Shown here piece after piece: positions 52,793-61,172 of a DNA stretch of 64,000 nt. The translations under genes were made by a program, and so were the position numbers. The first letter of the stretch is position 1. Each line of letters starts with the position of its first letter. The stretch comes from Desulfobacteraceae bacterium (lineage in GTDB: Bacteria; Desulfobacterota; Desulfobacteria; Desulfobacterales; JACKCP01): positions 60,865 to 124,864 of the forward strand of contig JACKCP010000009.1 in NCBI GenBank assembly GCA_020633955.1. The letters run 5' to 3'. The notes beneath the pieces were generated by a model. It had not been told where the DNA came from. It made no database searches and worked only from the letters and a program-made list of their open reading frames with translations.

Positions 52793-53857
52793 TTAACGGC
52801 TGTATAAAAGCAGGTCCTGAACTTCTTTCAAGAAGTTTTCAGGCTTGTAATTATCACCAGGATAATTCCTGTTAATTTCATTTGCGTATTTGTCGTGAAC
52901 ATCTGCTGAGGATTTCATCAAAAAAGCCATGTCATCATCTGAAAGCTTTATAAATTCTATGCCGTTTTCCGATGCCTTTTTGATTTCTTCATTTTCCTGG
53001 TTTTCAGTCTGGGTTCTTATATTTGCACAGACCTCATGAACAGTATTTTCAAAAGTGTTTCTAAGGTCATCTGGAAGGGAGTTGAGCCATGCCTTGTTGA
53101 AAACCCAGATAAAAAGTCCCTGTGCATAATTTACCTGGGTAAAATATTTTGCAGCTTCAAACTTTTTGGTTATGTTGCATACCATTGGGGTATGATCAAG
53201 ACCTGTTATTACATTCTGCTTTAAAGCAACCGGAACATCTGGCCATGGCATGACAACAGGCTGAAATCCCCAGCTTCTGTACAAAAGCTGATTTACCTCG
53301 GCTTCAGCAATTCTGAACTTTATTTTTTTTGCGTCTTCTATTGTTCTTACAGGAGTTGTTGTAGCCCATCCGTAATTACCGTAACCTGTTATATCAAGTC
53401 CTGTAATCCCCACATGGTCAGCAGCATTTAAAAAATGTGAAAAAAGCTTTTTATTATTCACAAATTTTTCAAGTTTATCAAATGAATCAACAAGAAAAGG
53501 AAGATTTACTATGCCAAATCTCTGGCCCATATTTGTTGCGGCAACCGAACTTACACCCATTCCCTGGATTGCGCCCATCTGGAGAAGGTTTAAAACCTCA
53601 ACCTCTCCACCAAGCATTGAAAGGGGCTTATAATCAACATAAATCTGGCCGTTTGTGGCCTTCCAGACCGCATCCCTTATGGCAAATCCTGCATAGCTTC
53701 CCTTGACTACAGGATGGGTAACATTTGAAACAATGCATTTATATTTTGCTCCCTTTGGGTCAAAATCAGGTTTCCATTTTTCAAGTGACTTGTTGGCAAA
53801 ACCAAGACCTGGCACTAAAAACAATAAAGACAATGCAATCAATAAATACTTTTTCAT
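52793..53857 (-). CDS. dctP: TRAP transporter substrate-binding protein
   Basis: A 354-residue DctP-family periplasmic protein. The start is the ATG at 53857 with GGAGA upstream; an extension to 53911 would overlap tetR. A signal peptide covers about 1-22 (ending GFA). Core features are WKATNGQIYVDYKPLSMLGG, the Arg that salt-bridges carboxylate substrates in KIKFRIAEAEVNQLLYRSWG, MPWPDVPVALKQNVITG and VFNKAWLNSLPDDL. The ligand is probably an organic acid, not identified. Confidence 0.92.
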   Translation of the reverse strand: MKKYLLIALSLLFLVPGLGFANKSLEKWKPDFDPKGAKYKCIVSNVTHPVVKGSYAGFAIRDAVWKATNGQIYVDYKPLSMLGGEVEVLNLLQMGAIQGMGVSSVAATNMGQRFGIVNLPFLVDSFDKLEKFVNNKKLFSHFLNAADHVGITGLDITGYGNYGWATTTPVRTIEDAKKIKFRIAEAEVNQLLYRSWGFQPVVMPWPDVPVALKQNVITGLDHTPMVCNITKKFEAAKYFTQVNYAQGLFIWVFNKAWLNSLPDDLRNTFENTVHEVCANIRTQTENQENEEIKKASENGIEFIKLSDDDMAFLMKSSADVHDKYANEINRNYPGDNYKPENFLKEVQDLLLYSR

Positions 53858-53882
53858 ATGATTCTCCAAAAAATAAACTTTT

Positions 53883-54467
53883 TTATGAATTGTAATAATC
53901 TGCAAGAACACGAATTATTTCGCTTAAATCACTGGCTGTAAAATTTTTATCCCCAAGCTGATGCTGAATTAAAAAGCCTTCAAACAAGGCTGTTACAACA
54001 GCACCCATTTTTTTCATTTCTTCTCTTTTTTCTGTAAACGGCTCAAAAATTTCTGCATAAATATCAGCGGAAAGCCTGTAAACTCCGTTTAAAAGCTTTT
54101 CCCTCAAATCTCTTGTTTTTGCCGCATGCACTGTGAATTCAAGAAAAATATTTGCCCATTTGGAATCATCAAGAAAAGAACACAAAAAATCTATTACGAT
54201 CTCAAGTGCCTCATCATAATCTCTGGCATCTGCAAGCCTCTGGTCTCTTTTGTCCCTGTGCTGCTTCAGCTTCTGCTTCATGATATCAAGGAAAACATCT
54301 CCCTTGCTGCTCCAGTATCTGTAAAAATTTCCCTTTGCATAACCTGCCTCGCAGGTAATCTCTGAAATTGTAGCCGCCTCAAACCCCATTTCTCCAAAGG
54401 TTTTTACAGCTGCCTTCATTAATTCATTTTTTGTTAATTCAGATTTTTCTCTTTGTCTTGTTACCAT
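53883..54467 (-). CDS. TetR-family repressor
   Basis: A 194-residue regulator. The ATG at 54467 is preceded by GGAG; a longer frame to 54530 would cross the operator and is rejected. The helix-turn-helix covers about 25-50 (TISEITCEAGYAKGNFYRYW), followed by an all-helical ligand-binding domain. It is the first gene of the TRAP operon and lies 170 bases from the divergent azlC. Autorepression and control of dctPQM, possibly also azlCD, are likely from the operator at 54487. Confidence 0.9.
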   Translation of the reverse strand: MVTRQREKSELTKNELMKAAVKTFGEMGFEAATISEITCEAGYAKGNFYRYWSSKGDVFLDIMKQKLKQHRDKRDQRLADARDYDEALEIVIDFLCSFLDDSKWANIFLEFTVHAAKTRDLREKLLNGVYRLSADIYAEIFEPFTEKREEMKKMGAVVTALFEGFLIQHQLGDKNFTASDLSEIIRVLADYYNS

Positions 54468-54486
54468 AATTGAACTCCATTCATTT

Positions 54487-54503
54487 TGTGACCGTTGGTC
54501 ACA
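54487..54503. promoter_or_regulatory. TetR operator candidate TGTGACC-GTT-GGTCACA
   Basis: A perfect inverted repeat with 7-base arms and a 3-base spacer lies 20 bases before the TetR start, between tetR (minus) and azlC (plus). Size, symmetry and position are what TetR-family autoregulators use. No second copy was noticed elsewhere in the window. Confidence 0.7.
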
Positions 54504-54637
54504 TTTAAAAAAATTAACATCCCGTGTCAAGATAAAAGATGACTTGATTTTATTTTTCCAATGTAGTTAATTACTTTTTTTCCTGATATCTTTCAATATC
54601 AAGGACAAAAAATAAAATTATCGGGGCAGAAAAAATT

Positions 54638-55357
54638 ATGAGTATTTCGGCGGAAACTTTAAAAAATTCAAATTCCAGTTACCTGTCACAAGGATTCAAG
54701 GCAGTATGGCCCATCTGCATCGGCTATATTCCCCTTGGAATTGCAATGGGAGTTCTTGGGCAGAAGGCAATGCTTACTCCTTTGCAGGTACTTGCAATGT
54801 CTTTAATGGTATTTGCAGGAAGCGGACAGTTCATTGCAGTTTCAATGATTTCAGCAGGAGCATTTATTCCTTCCATAATTGCAACTGTATTTATGATTAA
54901 CCTCAGGCATCTCTTAATGAGCTCTTCTCTATGCGTTTATATGAAAAAAGTATCTCCCGTAAAACTCACTTTGCTAAGCTATGGAATTGTTGATGAAACA
55001 TTTGCCGTTAATATTGAAAAACTTAAAAAAGGAAACTGGGGCCCAAGACGTGCCATTGCTGTCAATTTTTTTGCCTATTTTTCCTGGGCTTTAAGCACTT
55101 TCACAGGATGCTATTTTGGCGAATTCATACCTGAAGGATCATTTGGAATTGATTACGCACTTACTGCAATGTTTATCTGCCTTCTGATTTTTCAGCTTAA
55201 CGGATCAATATATTTCATTACAGCTGTAATCTCAGGAATTGTTGCAGTTTTCCTTGCAATGACACTGGAAGGAAATTCATACATAGTAATTTCATCAATT
55301 ATTGCAGCTTCAATTGGTGTAATTATAAAAAAAAGGAAAAACTATAATGAGCAATGA
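54638..55357 (+). CDS. azlC: AzlC-family amino-acid exporter, large subunit
   Basis: A 239-residue membrane protein, seven to eight helices. AzlC features include GYIPLGIAMGVLG, MVFAGSGQFIAVSMI, INLRHLLMSSSLC and YGIVDETFAV. With AzlD it exports branched-chain amino acids or their analogues (as YgaZH). It overlaps azlD by 11 bases. Confidence 0.92.
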   Translation: MSISAETLKNSNSSYLSQGFKAVWPICIGYIPLGIAMGVLGQKAMLTPLQVLAMSLMVFAGSGQFIAVSMISAGAFIPSIIATVFMINLRHLLMSSSLCVYMKKVSPVKLTLLSYGIVDETFAVNIEKLKKGNWGPRRAIAVNFFAYFSWALSTFTGCYFGEFIPEGSFGIDYALTAMFICLLIFQLNGSIYFITAVISGIVAVFLAMTLEGNSYIVISSIIAASIGVIIKKRKNYNEQ

Positions 55358-55670
55358 ACAATATATTTTACTGGTTGTTGGAATGGGAATTGTTTCATTT
55401 ATACCAAGATGGATTCCTCTTTTTTATCTGTCTAAAAAGGAACTCCCCAAACCGGTTGTGGAATGGCTTGAACTTATTCCTGTTGCAATTTTGAGTGCTC
55501 TTTTGTTTCCTGCGCTTCTTGTAGATCCACACACTAAAGAATTTGTTCTTATTTCACCCCAGACAGCAGCATTTATTCCATGCTTTATTATTGCATGGTT
55601 TACAAGATCACTTGGAATTACTCTTGTTGCAGGAATGTTTTTTTTCTGGGCAGGAACAAAATTCATGTGA
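55347..55670 (+). CDS. azlD: AzlD-family amino-acid exporter, small subunit
   Basis: A 107-residue membrane protein with four helices. It has FIPRWIPLFYLSKKELPKPVVEWLELIP, split as FIPRWIPLFYL and WLELIPVAILSAL, typical of AzlD. Its TGA stop at 55668-55670 directly abuts the 3' CCA end of the tRNA on the other strand, leaving no spacer. Confidence 0.9.
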   Translation: MSNEQYILLVVGMGIVSFIPRWIPLFYLSKKELPKPVVEWLELIPVAILSALLFPALLVDPHTKEFVLISPQTAAFIPCFIIAWFTRSLGITLVAGMFFFWAGTKFM

Positions 55671-55748
55671 TGGTCGGGAAGACTGGATTCGAACCAGCGA
55701 CCCCAGCGTCCCGAACGCTGTGCTCTACCAGACTGAGCCACTTCCCGA
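55671..55748 (-). tRNA. tRNA-Pro (anticodon CGG)
   Basis: The minus strand folds into a full cloverleaf. The acceptor stem TCGGGAA pairs with TTCCCGA, the D-arm has GGCTCAGTCTGGTAGAGC, the anticodon stem is CAGCG/CGCTG with loop TTCGGGA (anticodon CGG, proline), and the T-loop is TTCGAAT in CTGG/CCAG. The CCA is encoded. It is a single tRNA gene, convergent with azlD. Confidence 0.96.
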
Positions 55749-55756
55749 GATTATTT

Positions 55757-55785
55757 TTTCTAGCTTTAGTTATAAAAATAGTCAA
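55757..55785 (-). promoter_or_regulatory. Candidate tRNA promoter
   Basis: On the minus strand TTGACT (55780-55785) and TAGAAA (55757-55762) are separated by 17 bases. Transcription would begin close to the first base of the tRNA, leaving almost no leader, so this assignment is tentative. Confidence 0.35.
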
Positions 55786-55898
55786 TCTATTTTTATAAGC
55801 CTCTCAGGATTTCTCAAATCTATGGAATTATTTCGATTTGACTTTAATCATGAATTTATCTATCCCTTTTAAACCAATACTTTTACAGGGAGTAAAAA

Positions 55899-57323
55899 AT
55901 GGACAATTCTTTTTCCAAAAACAAATGGCTGACTTTTGTACTTGTGGCCTTCGGGGTTTTCATGTCAACCCTTGACGGTTCAATTGTAAATATTGCACTT
56001 CCTGCCATTCTTGACGATTTTAATGCAAGACTTGCAGTGGTAGAATGGGTTGTAATGATTTATCTTCTTACTATTACTTCATTTCTTCTTGCCTGCGGTA
56101 AACTTTCAGACATTTACGGCCATAAGAAAATATATATTGCCGGACTTCTGCTTTTTTCATTTTCATCATTTTTATGCGGAATTTCATCTGATATATATTT
56201 TCTCATTTTTTCAAGAATGCTCCAGGGATTTTCAGCAGCAATGATAATGGCCTGTACTCCAGCCCTTCTTGTTTTTTCATTTCCTGTTTCAGAAAGGGGG
56301 AAAATTTTTGGAATCAATTCAATGGTTGTTGCCTGCGGCCTTACTTCAGGTCCTGCAATAGGCGGTTTTTTTGTGGATGTGTATTCATGGAGAATGATTT
56401 TTTTTCTTAACGTTCCAATTGGAATTGCTGGTGCAATAGGCTCATATTTTATACTGAAAAACATTAAACCATCTACAAAGGTTTCAGGATTTGACTACAA
56501 GGGATCTCTTTTTGCTGCTGTCTCAATTGGAAGTTTTCTGCTTGTTTTAACCCATGGATATGAGTGGGGACTTGCTTCCATTGAATTTGGAATTTTTTCC
56601 TGTATCTTCATAATCTTTTTTGTCATGTTTCTTATAAATGAAAAAAATGTAAAAAACCCCGTTTTAAACTTAAAAATATTTAAAAGCAGAATGCTTTCCA
56701 TATCTTCTCTTTCCGGAACTCTTCTTTTTATGATTTTATTTGTGGTTATCTTTCTCATGCCTTTTTATCTGATGAAAGCAAAGGGCCTTGACTCACAGAC
56801 AGCAGGATATATAATGATGGTTCCTTTTGCATTTCTTTTTTTTGTATCGCCGGTTTCAGGAAATCTTTCAGACTATCTCGGCTCAAGAATTTTGTGCACT
56901 GCGGGTATGCTTGTTCTATTTTCTGGTGTCTGGCTTTGTTCAAGACTTACCATAGACTCAAAAATAAGTTCTGTTCTTCTTGCACTTTCACTTATTGGAA
57001 TAGGAACTTCAATTTTTATTTCTCCAAACAGTGCAGCGCTCATGACATCTGTACCTGAAGAAATTAAAGGAACAGGAGGAGCAATCATGGCAGCTGCCAG
57101 AAACCTTGGAATGGTTTTAGGGATTGCAATGGCCGGCTCATTGTTTAACTTTTATTTCAAGGCTGAATCACAAGGACAGACTCTCAGCAGCTATGTCCCT
57201 GAAATGAATTATGCTTTTATGAAGGCATTTGGTTTCACAATGCTTGCAACAGCTTTTCTATCCCTTGCAGCGGCTGTAATAACAGCATTTAGAGGAAAAG
57301 AACCAACAAGACAGAGGAGATAA
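55899..57323 (+). CDS. MFS drug/H+ antiporter, DHA2 (14-TM) family
   Basis: A 474-residue exporter of the EmrB/QacA type. It has the DHA2 features FMSTLDGSIVNIALP (motif D1), GKLSDIYGHKKIYIAG (motif A), RMLQGFSAAMIMACTPALL and the motif C region GLTSGPAIGGFFVDVYSWRMIFFLN. There is no EmrA-like adaptor gene beside it. It probably exports a toxic or amphipathic compound. It is followed after two bases by the epimerase-like gene. Confidence 0.92.
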   Translation: MDNSFSKNKWLTFVLVAFGVFMSTLDGSIVNIALPAILDDFNARLAVVEWVVMIYLLTITSFLLACGKLSDIYGHKKIYIAGLLLFSFSSFLCGISSDIYFLIFSRMLQGFSAAMIMACTPALLVFSFPVSERGKIFGINSMVVACGLTSGPAIGGFFVDVYSWRMIFFLNVPIGIAGAIGSYFILKNIKPSTKVSGFDYKGSLFAAVSIGSFLLVLTHGYEWGLASIEFGIFSCIFIIFFVMFLINEKNVKNPVLNLKIFKSRMLSISSLSGTLLFMILFVVIFLMPFYLMKAKGLDSQTAGYIMMVPFAFLFFVSPVSGNLSDYLGSRILCTAGMLVLFSGVWLCSRLTIDSKISSVLLALSLIGIGTSIFISPNSAALMTSVPEEIKGTGGAIMAAARNLGMVLGIAMAGSLFNFYFKAESQGQTLSSYVPEMNYAFMKAFGFTMLATAFLSLAAAVITAFRGKEPTRQRR

Positions 57324-57325
57324 AA

Positions 57326-58216
57326 ATGAAAATAACAATTATTGGCGGTTATGGATTTGTCGGCAAAAAAATCATTAACAGTCTTCTTGAAAAAAACTAC
57401 TATCCTGTTTCAATTGATATTGCAAAACCCGCTTCTCAAATAAATAATTACAAATATATTTCTGCAGACACAACCTCTGAGGGAGACTGGCAAAATGAAA
57501 TAGCAGACTCTGATGCAGTAATAAATCTTGCTGGAGCAACAATTTTTAAATTATGGTCACAAAACTATAAAAAAGCCATTTACGATTCAAGAATTTCAAC
57601 AACACGAAATATTGTAAATGCTCTGGATGTAAAAAAGGGGACTGTTCTCATAAATACTTCGGCAGCAGGATATTACGGTGACAGAAAAAGCGAACTACTC
57701 AATGAAGATAGTACTCCAGGGGATGATTTTCTTTCAAATGTCTGCAAAGACTGGGAAAAAGAGGCTTTAAAGGCAAAGGAAAAAAATTCGAGAACCTGCA
57801 TAATGAGGTTTGGAATTGTGCTTGGAAAAGAAGGAGGAGCCCTTCTTCAAATGCTGCCCTTTGCAAGGTTTATGCTTAATCCTGTACTTGGATCAGGACA
57901 AAATTTTTTCCCGTGGATACATATTGACGATCTTGTAAATGCATGTATTTTTCTTCTTGAAAATCCGGAAAATGAGGGGGTTTTCAATTTTACATCACCT
58001 GAATTTGTAACCCAGGAAAAGTTTACAAAACTTCTTGGAAATGTTCTAAACAGGCCGGCATTCTTAAAAGTACCTGAATTTGCATTGAAATTTTTTGCCG
58101 GGGAGCTTGGAAAAAGTCTTTTAATGAGCCAGAAGGCTGATCCTCAAAGGCTTGTAAATTCAGGGTTCAACTTTAAATACTCTAATCTTAAAACAGCCCT
58201 TGAAGATCTTGTATAA
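57326..58216 (+). CDS. TIGR01777-type NAD(P)-binding epimerase (SDR39U1/YfcH-like)
   Basis: A 296-residue extended short-chain dehydrogenase. The nucleotide motif is IIGGYGFVGKKI; VINLAGATIFKLWSQNYKKA and SRISTTRNIVNAL, ISAAGYYGDRK (Tyr-containing), CIMRFGIVLGKEGGAL and FFPWIHIDDLVNACIFLLE match the TIGR01777 group. The C-terminal DUF1731 region is also present (VPEFALKFFAGELGKSLLMSQ). Substrate unknown. Confidence 0.9.
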   Translation: MKITIIGGYGFVGKKIINSLLEKNYYPVSIDIAKPASQINNYKYISADTTSEGDWQNEIADSDAVINLAGATIFKLWSQNYKKAIYDSRISTTRNIVNALDVKKGTVLINTSAAGYYGDRKSELLNEDSTPGDDFLSNVCKDWEKEALKAKEKNSRTCIMRFGIVLGKEGGALLQMLPFARFMLNPVLGSGQNFFPWIHIDDLVNACIFLLENPENEGVFNFTSPEFVTQEKFTKLLGNVLNRPAFLKVPEFALKFFAGELGKSLLMSQKADPQRLVNSGFNFKYSNLKTALEDLV

Positions 58217-58236
58217 TCTTACTGGAAGATAAATTG

Positions 58237-58270
58237 TTATTGCGGTTTTATTCAATAAAAACCGCAATAA
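58237..58270. terminator. Bidirectional hairpin between convergent genes
   Basis: TTATTGCGGTTTT pairs with AAAACCGCAATAA (13 bp, loop of 8), 20 bases after the epimerase stop and 42 bases before the cNMP-PilZ stop. The T-runs are inside the stem on both strands, as in bidirectional terminators. Confidence 0.75.
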
Positions 58271-58311
58271 TCTTGATGTATACTTACTGAAAATCAAATT
58301 TTTTTCAGACG

Positions 58312-59295
58312 CTACATAAGAAATTTTGGATCCAGCAGATTGTCAAACTGTAAATGAATTGAATATTCATGATTCATCTGGGGCAAAACGCTTAAAACCT
58401 GTCCTTTTTTCTTTATATCCACCCTGTTTTTTGATTCAGGGATTATGAATTTCATCATAAGCTCTCTTCCAAGAAGCAGCTTCACATTCCGCTCATTTGA
58501 AGTTGTAAAGTAAAAAGAAAGGCCTCCTGATGATACATCCGACAATCTTCCTTTAAGAACTTTTCCAATTGACTTGCCTGAGGCGCTGAGTATTTGAAAA
58601 ACTATTGCACCGTTAGTTGAAAACCTCTTGTGAACACGTCTGTTAACTCCTTTTTCCTGAAGAAGTGCAGATGATGTTTTAAGAGTAAATGCAAAATCCC
58701 TTAATTTCGGCTCAAGGCCTGGGAACTCTTCCTTTAATTTATCAAGCCTTTCCTTGTTTAGGACATGGCAGGAACCCTGTGAGCTTCCAACAAGAGTATT
58801 TGTACAAACAGTTGTTTTAAAAAAGGATTCTGTTCCTGCAATATTACCGGGAGTTACTTCTCTTATAAAAATATCTTCCTGATCTTTCTTATGAATTATT
58901 TTAAGACTGCCTTTGTTAACAAAATAAAGATTTTTATTTTTTTCTCCCTGACGGAAGAACACATCATCTGAACTGAACTGCTCCTCTTTCATTGAAAAAA
59001 ACAGTGCATTGCCTTCTTCAGAAGTCAGATCAGTATAAAGTTTTTTAAATATGCTCTGGTGATTTTTATCTATTGCATCATTTTTTTCTCTTTCAATTAT
59101 TTCTGCAGATTCTACAATTTCTGTCAGAGCAAGGGGATCTATTTCATAAATTTTATCTCTTAAGGCCTCAGCCTTTGTAAATTCCTTGTTTTTTGCAAAA
59201 TATATAACTGCCTCATAAACTGCTCTTACAGCCCTGTCCTTATTTCCATTTTCAAGATGAGTTCTGATCTGATGCTCTAATTTTTTTAATTCCAT
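58312..59295 (-). CDS. cNMP-binding + PilZ domain protein
   Basis: A 327-residue protein. Residues 1-75 are paired helices (LEHQIRTHLENGNKDRAVRAV) like a small TPR. Residues about 95-205 are a cNMP-binding beta roll (FSSDDVFFRQGEKNKNLYFV, TPGNIAGTESFF) lacking the canonical phosphate-binding Arg. Residues about 215-325 are PilZ with complete c-di-GMP motifs RVHKR (R-x3-R) and DVSSGG (D-x-S-x-x-G). A strong GGAGGATAA site precedes the ATG. It probably links c-di-GMP to another nucleotide signal, and shares architecture with proteins of the second MglA operon. Confidence 0.88.
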   Translation of the reverse strand: MELKKLEHQIRTHLENGNKDRAVRAVYEAVIYFAKNKEFTKAEALRDKIYEIDPLALTEIVESAEIIEREKNDAIDKNHQSIFKKLYTDLTSEEGNALFFSMKEEQFSSDDVFFRQGEKNKNLYFVNKGSLKIIHKKDQEDIFIREVTPGNIAGTESFFKTTVCTNTLVGSSQGSCHVLNKERLDKLKEEFPGLEPKLRDFAFTLKTSSALLQEKGVNRRVHKRFSTNGAIVFQILSASGKSIGKVLKGRLSDVSSGGLSFYFTTSNERNVKLLLGRELMMKFIIPESKNRVDIKKKGQVLSVLPQMNHEYSIHLQFDNLLDPKFLM

Positions 59296-59390
59296 TTATC
59301 CTCCAAAGGAATGTATATTTTCTTTTTTTGTAACTGTCAGTTTTTATATATTTATATATCATAAAAAAAAATAAAAAAGATTTAAAAGAA

Positions 59391-60317
59391 TTATTGATTC
59401 AATGTATCAAGGGAGTCTTCAATGATTTCCTTTAAAATTTCATTGGTCTCTGTTTTTTCAATTTTTTCAATTTCTTTTATCCATTTATTTTTCTGCTCCG
59501 ATAAAGAAAACAGATACAAAATATCTCCTTTTATTTCAACCGGTACTTCAAAATAAATTTCATAGAGCCTGTCAATCAGATCCTCAAACAATAACGGAGA
59601 TTTTTCAGCGAGAATTTCAGCGGTTACAGCAGCACCAACCCGCAGACCCAGGCCAGAAGACTGAAATAAAGATAAAAATCCTGAAAAGACTCTGTTTTCA
59701 GATATCATCATATCAGCAATATCAGATGCTCTGCCCTGTTCAATAATATTTGTGAAGTAATCCTGTGTCAGCTCATTTGTATCTTTTTCTCCAAATACTG
59801 TATCAAGATCTTCAATATTCAGCCTGCCCACAAGTCTTTGAATTTCATTTCCGTTTTTTTCAATTAAAAGACATGGAACTGACATAACTTCATATTCTGA
59901 TGCAAGTCCATAATTATCATCACAAAAATAAAAGCTTGTTTTAACTGTCTTTTTTTTCAGGAATCCAATCATATTATCAAAAGAGACCGGGCAGTTTGGA
60001 CACATTGACGATACAAAAAATTTCTGTTCGAATTCATTTGAAAATACACTGGTCTGATGCAATGCAGCTATTTTTATAAAATAATTCAAAAGGTGTCCAT
60101 AGGGCATGCCATAAAATGAAAAGCTGTCAAATTCAATATACGGCCTGTTTCCTTCCTTCACTTCATAATCTATCCATGGAAAAACCTTTTTCAGACTTTC
60201 CAGAAAATCTTTCAATTTTTCAAAATATTTGTCTTCAGATTTTATTAAATAAAAAGTTTTTCTGTTTTTTATATTTTTATATTCCTCAATAAATTCCTTA
60301 TCAAAGGCTAAATCCAT
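59391..60317 (-). CDS. Thioredoxin-fold protein with CPNC motif
   Basis: A 308-residue protein. Residues about 15-95 form one thioredoxin-like half without Cys pair; about 100-190 form a second with FVSSMCPNCPVSF (CxxC) and the cis-Pro in VMSVPCLLIEKNG. This duplicated fold resembles glutaredoxin-like protein disulphide oxidoreductases and the AhpF N-terminus. Residues 200-308 are helical (HEAT-like). No reductase partner is adjacent. Function unknown; a redox role is likely. Confidence 0.8.
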   Translation of the reverse strand: MDLAFDKEFIEEYKNIKNRKTFYLIKSEDKYFEKLKDFLESLKKVFPWIDYEVKEGNRPYIEFDSFSFYGMPYGHLLNYFIKIAALHQTSVFSNEFEQKFFVSSMCPNCPVSFDNMIGFLKKKTVKTSFYFCDDNYGLASEYEVMSVPCLLIEKNGNEIQRLVGRLNIEDLDTVFGEKDTNELTQDYFTNIIEQGRASDIADMMISENRVFSGFLSLFQSSGLGLRVGAAVTAEILAEKSPLLFEDLIDRLYEIYFEVPVEIKGDILYLFSLSEQKNKWIKEIEKIEKTETNEILKEIIEDSLDTLNQ

Positions 60318-60404
60318 AATTTTACCTTTACTTTATTAATTTTTATTTTTAATCTCTCAAATAAAAGTCTTATTACAAATTTTTTAAAAGTTAAATTTTT
60401 AAAT

Positions 60405-61169
60405 ATGAATGTCAAATCTTTTTCAATAATGACCTTTAACATACGCTTTGGTCTTGCTCCTGACAAAAACAACCCCTGGGACAAAAGAAAAAAAAGCGTA
60501 ATAAATATTATTTCAGAAAAAAATCCTGATTTTATAGGTATTCAGGAAGTTAATGACTTCCAGCTTGAATACCTGAAAGACAACCTCAAAGATTATAATG
60601 TAACAGGCCTCTACAAAAAAAAAGATCCCAACTGGCAGGAAATACCGATTTTTTACAAAAAAGACTGGGATTGTATTTTAAGCGAACATTTTTTTTTAAG
60701 CGACACGCCGTACAAAGAAAGCAAATTCACGGAAAGCCAGTGGCCTAGACAGGCTGTAACAGCCTTGTTTTCAAACAAATGTTCAATGGTATCAATCACA
60801 AATACTCATTTTGACTTCAAAGACAGTGTACAGGTTAAAAGTGCGGATCTGATAAGACAAAAACTCTCCTGCCTGAACACAAAAATACCAAAAGTTTTGT
60901 GCGGAGACTTCAACGCTGACCCTACTGGAAAATGTTATCATCAATTTGTATTCAAAGCTCCGCCTGAATTTAAAGACCCTTTTTCAAATCTTCAGTCAGC
61001 AACTTTTCATGGATTTACAGGTATTCCAAACACCGGGAGGATAGACTGGATTTTATACAGCGGCAACTTATCTCCCTTATCCGGAAAAATAATTGAGTAC
61101 TGCGAAAACGGAAAATATCCTTCGGATCATTTTCCTGTATTTGTCAAGTTTTCCATTGATCAGGACTGA
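60405..61169 (+). CDS. Endonuclease/exonuclease/phosphatase family hydrolase
   Basis: A 254-residue metal-dependent hydrolase. The motifs are in order: MTFNIRFG, PDFIGIQEVNDFQ (metal-binding Glu), TNTHFDF (His), LCGDFNADP, IDWILYSG and the terminal SDHFPVFVKF. There is no signal peptide. The family covers DNases, inositol phosphatases and sphingomyelinases, so the substrate cannot be named. Confidence 0.9.
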   Translation: MNVKSFSIMTFNIRFGLAPDKNNPWDKRKKSVINIISEKNPDFIGIQEVNDFQLEYLKDNLKDYNVTGLYKKKDPNWQEIPIFYKKDWDCILSEHFFLSDTPYKESKFTESQWPRQAVTALFSNKCSMVSITNTHFDFKDSVQVKSADLIRQKLSCLNTKIPKVLCGDFNADPTGKCYHQFVFKAPPEFKDPFSNLQSATFHGFTGIPNTGRIDWILYSGNLSPLSGKIIEYCENGKYPSDHFPVFVKFSIDQD

Positions 61170-61172
61170 TTA

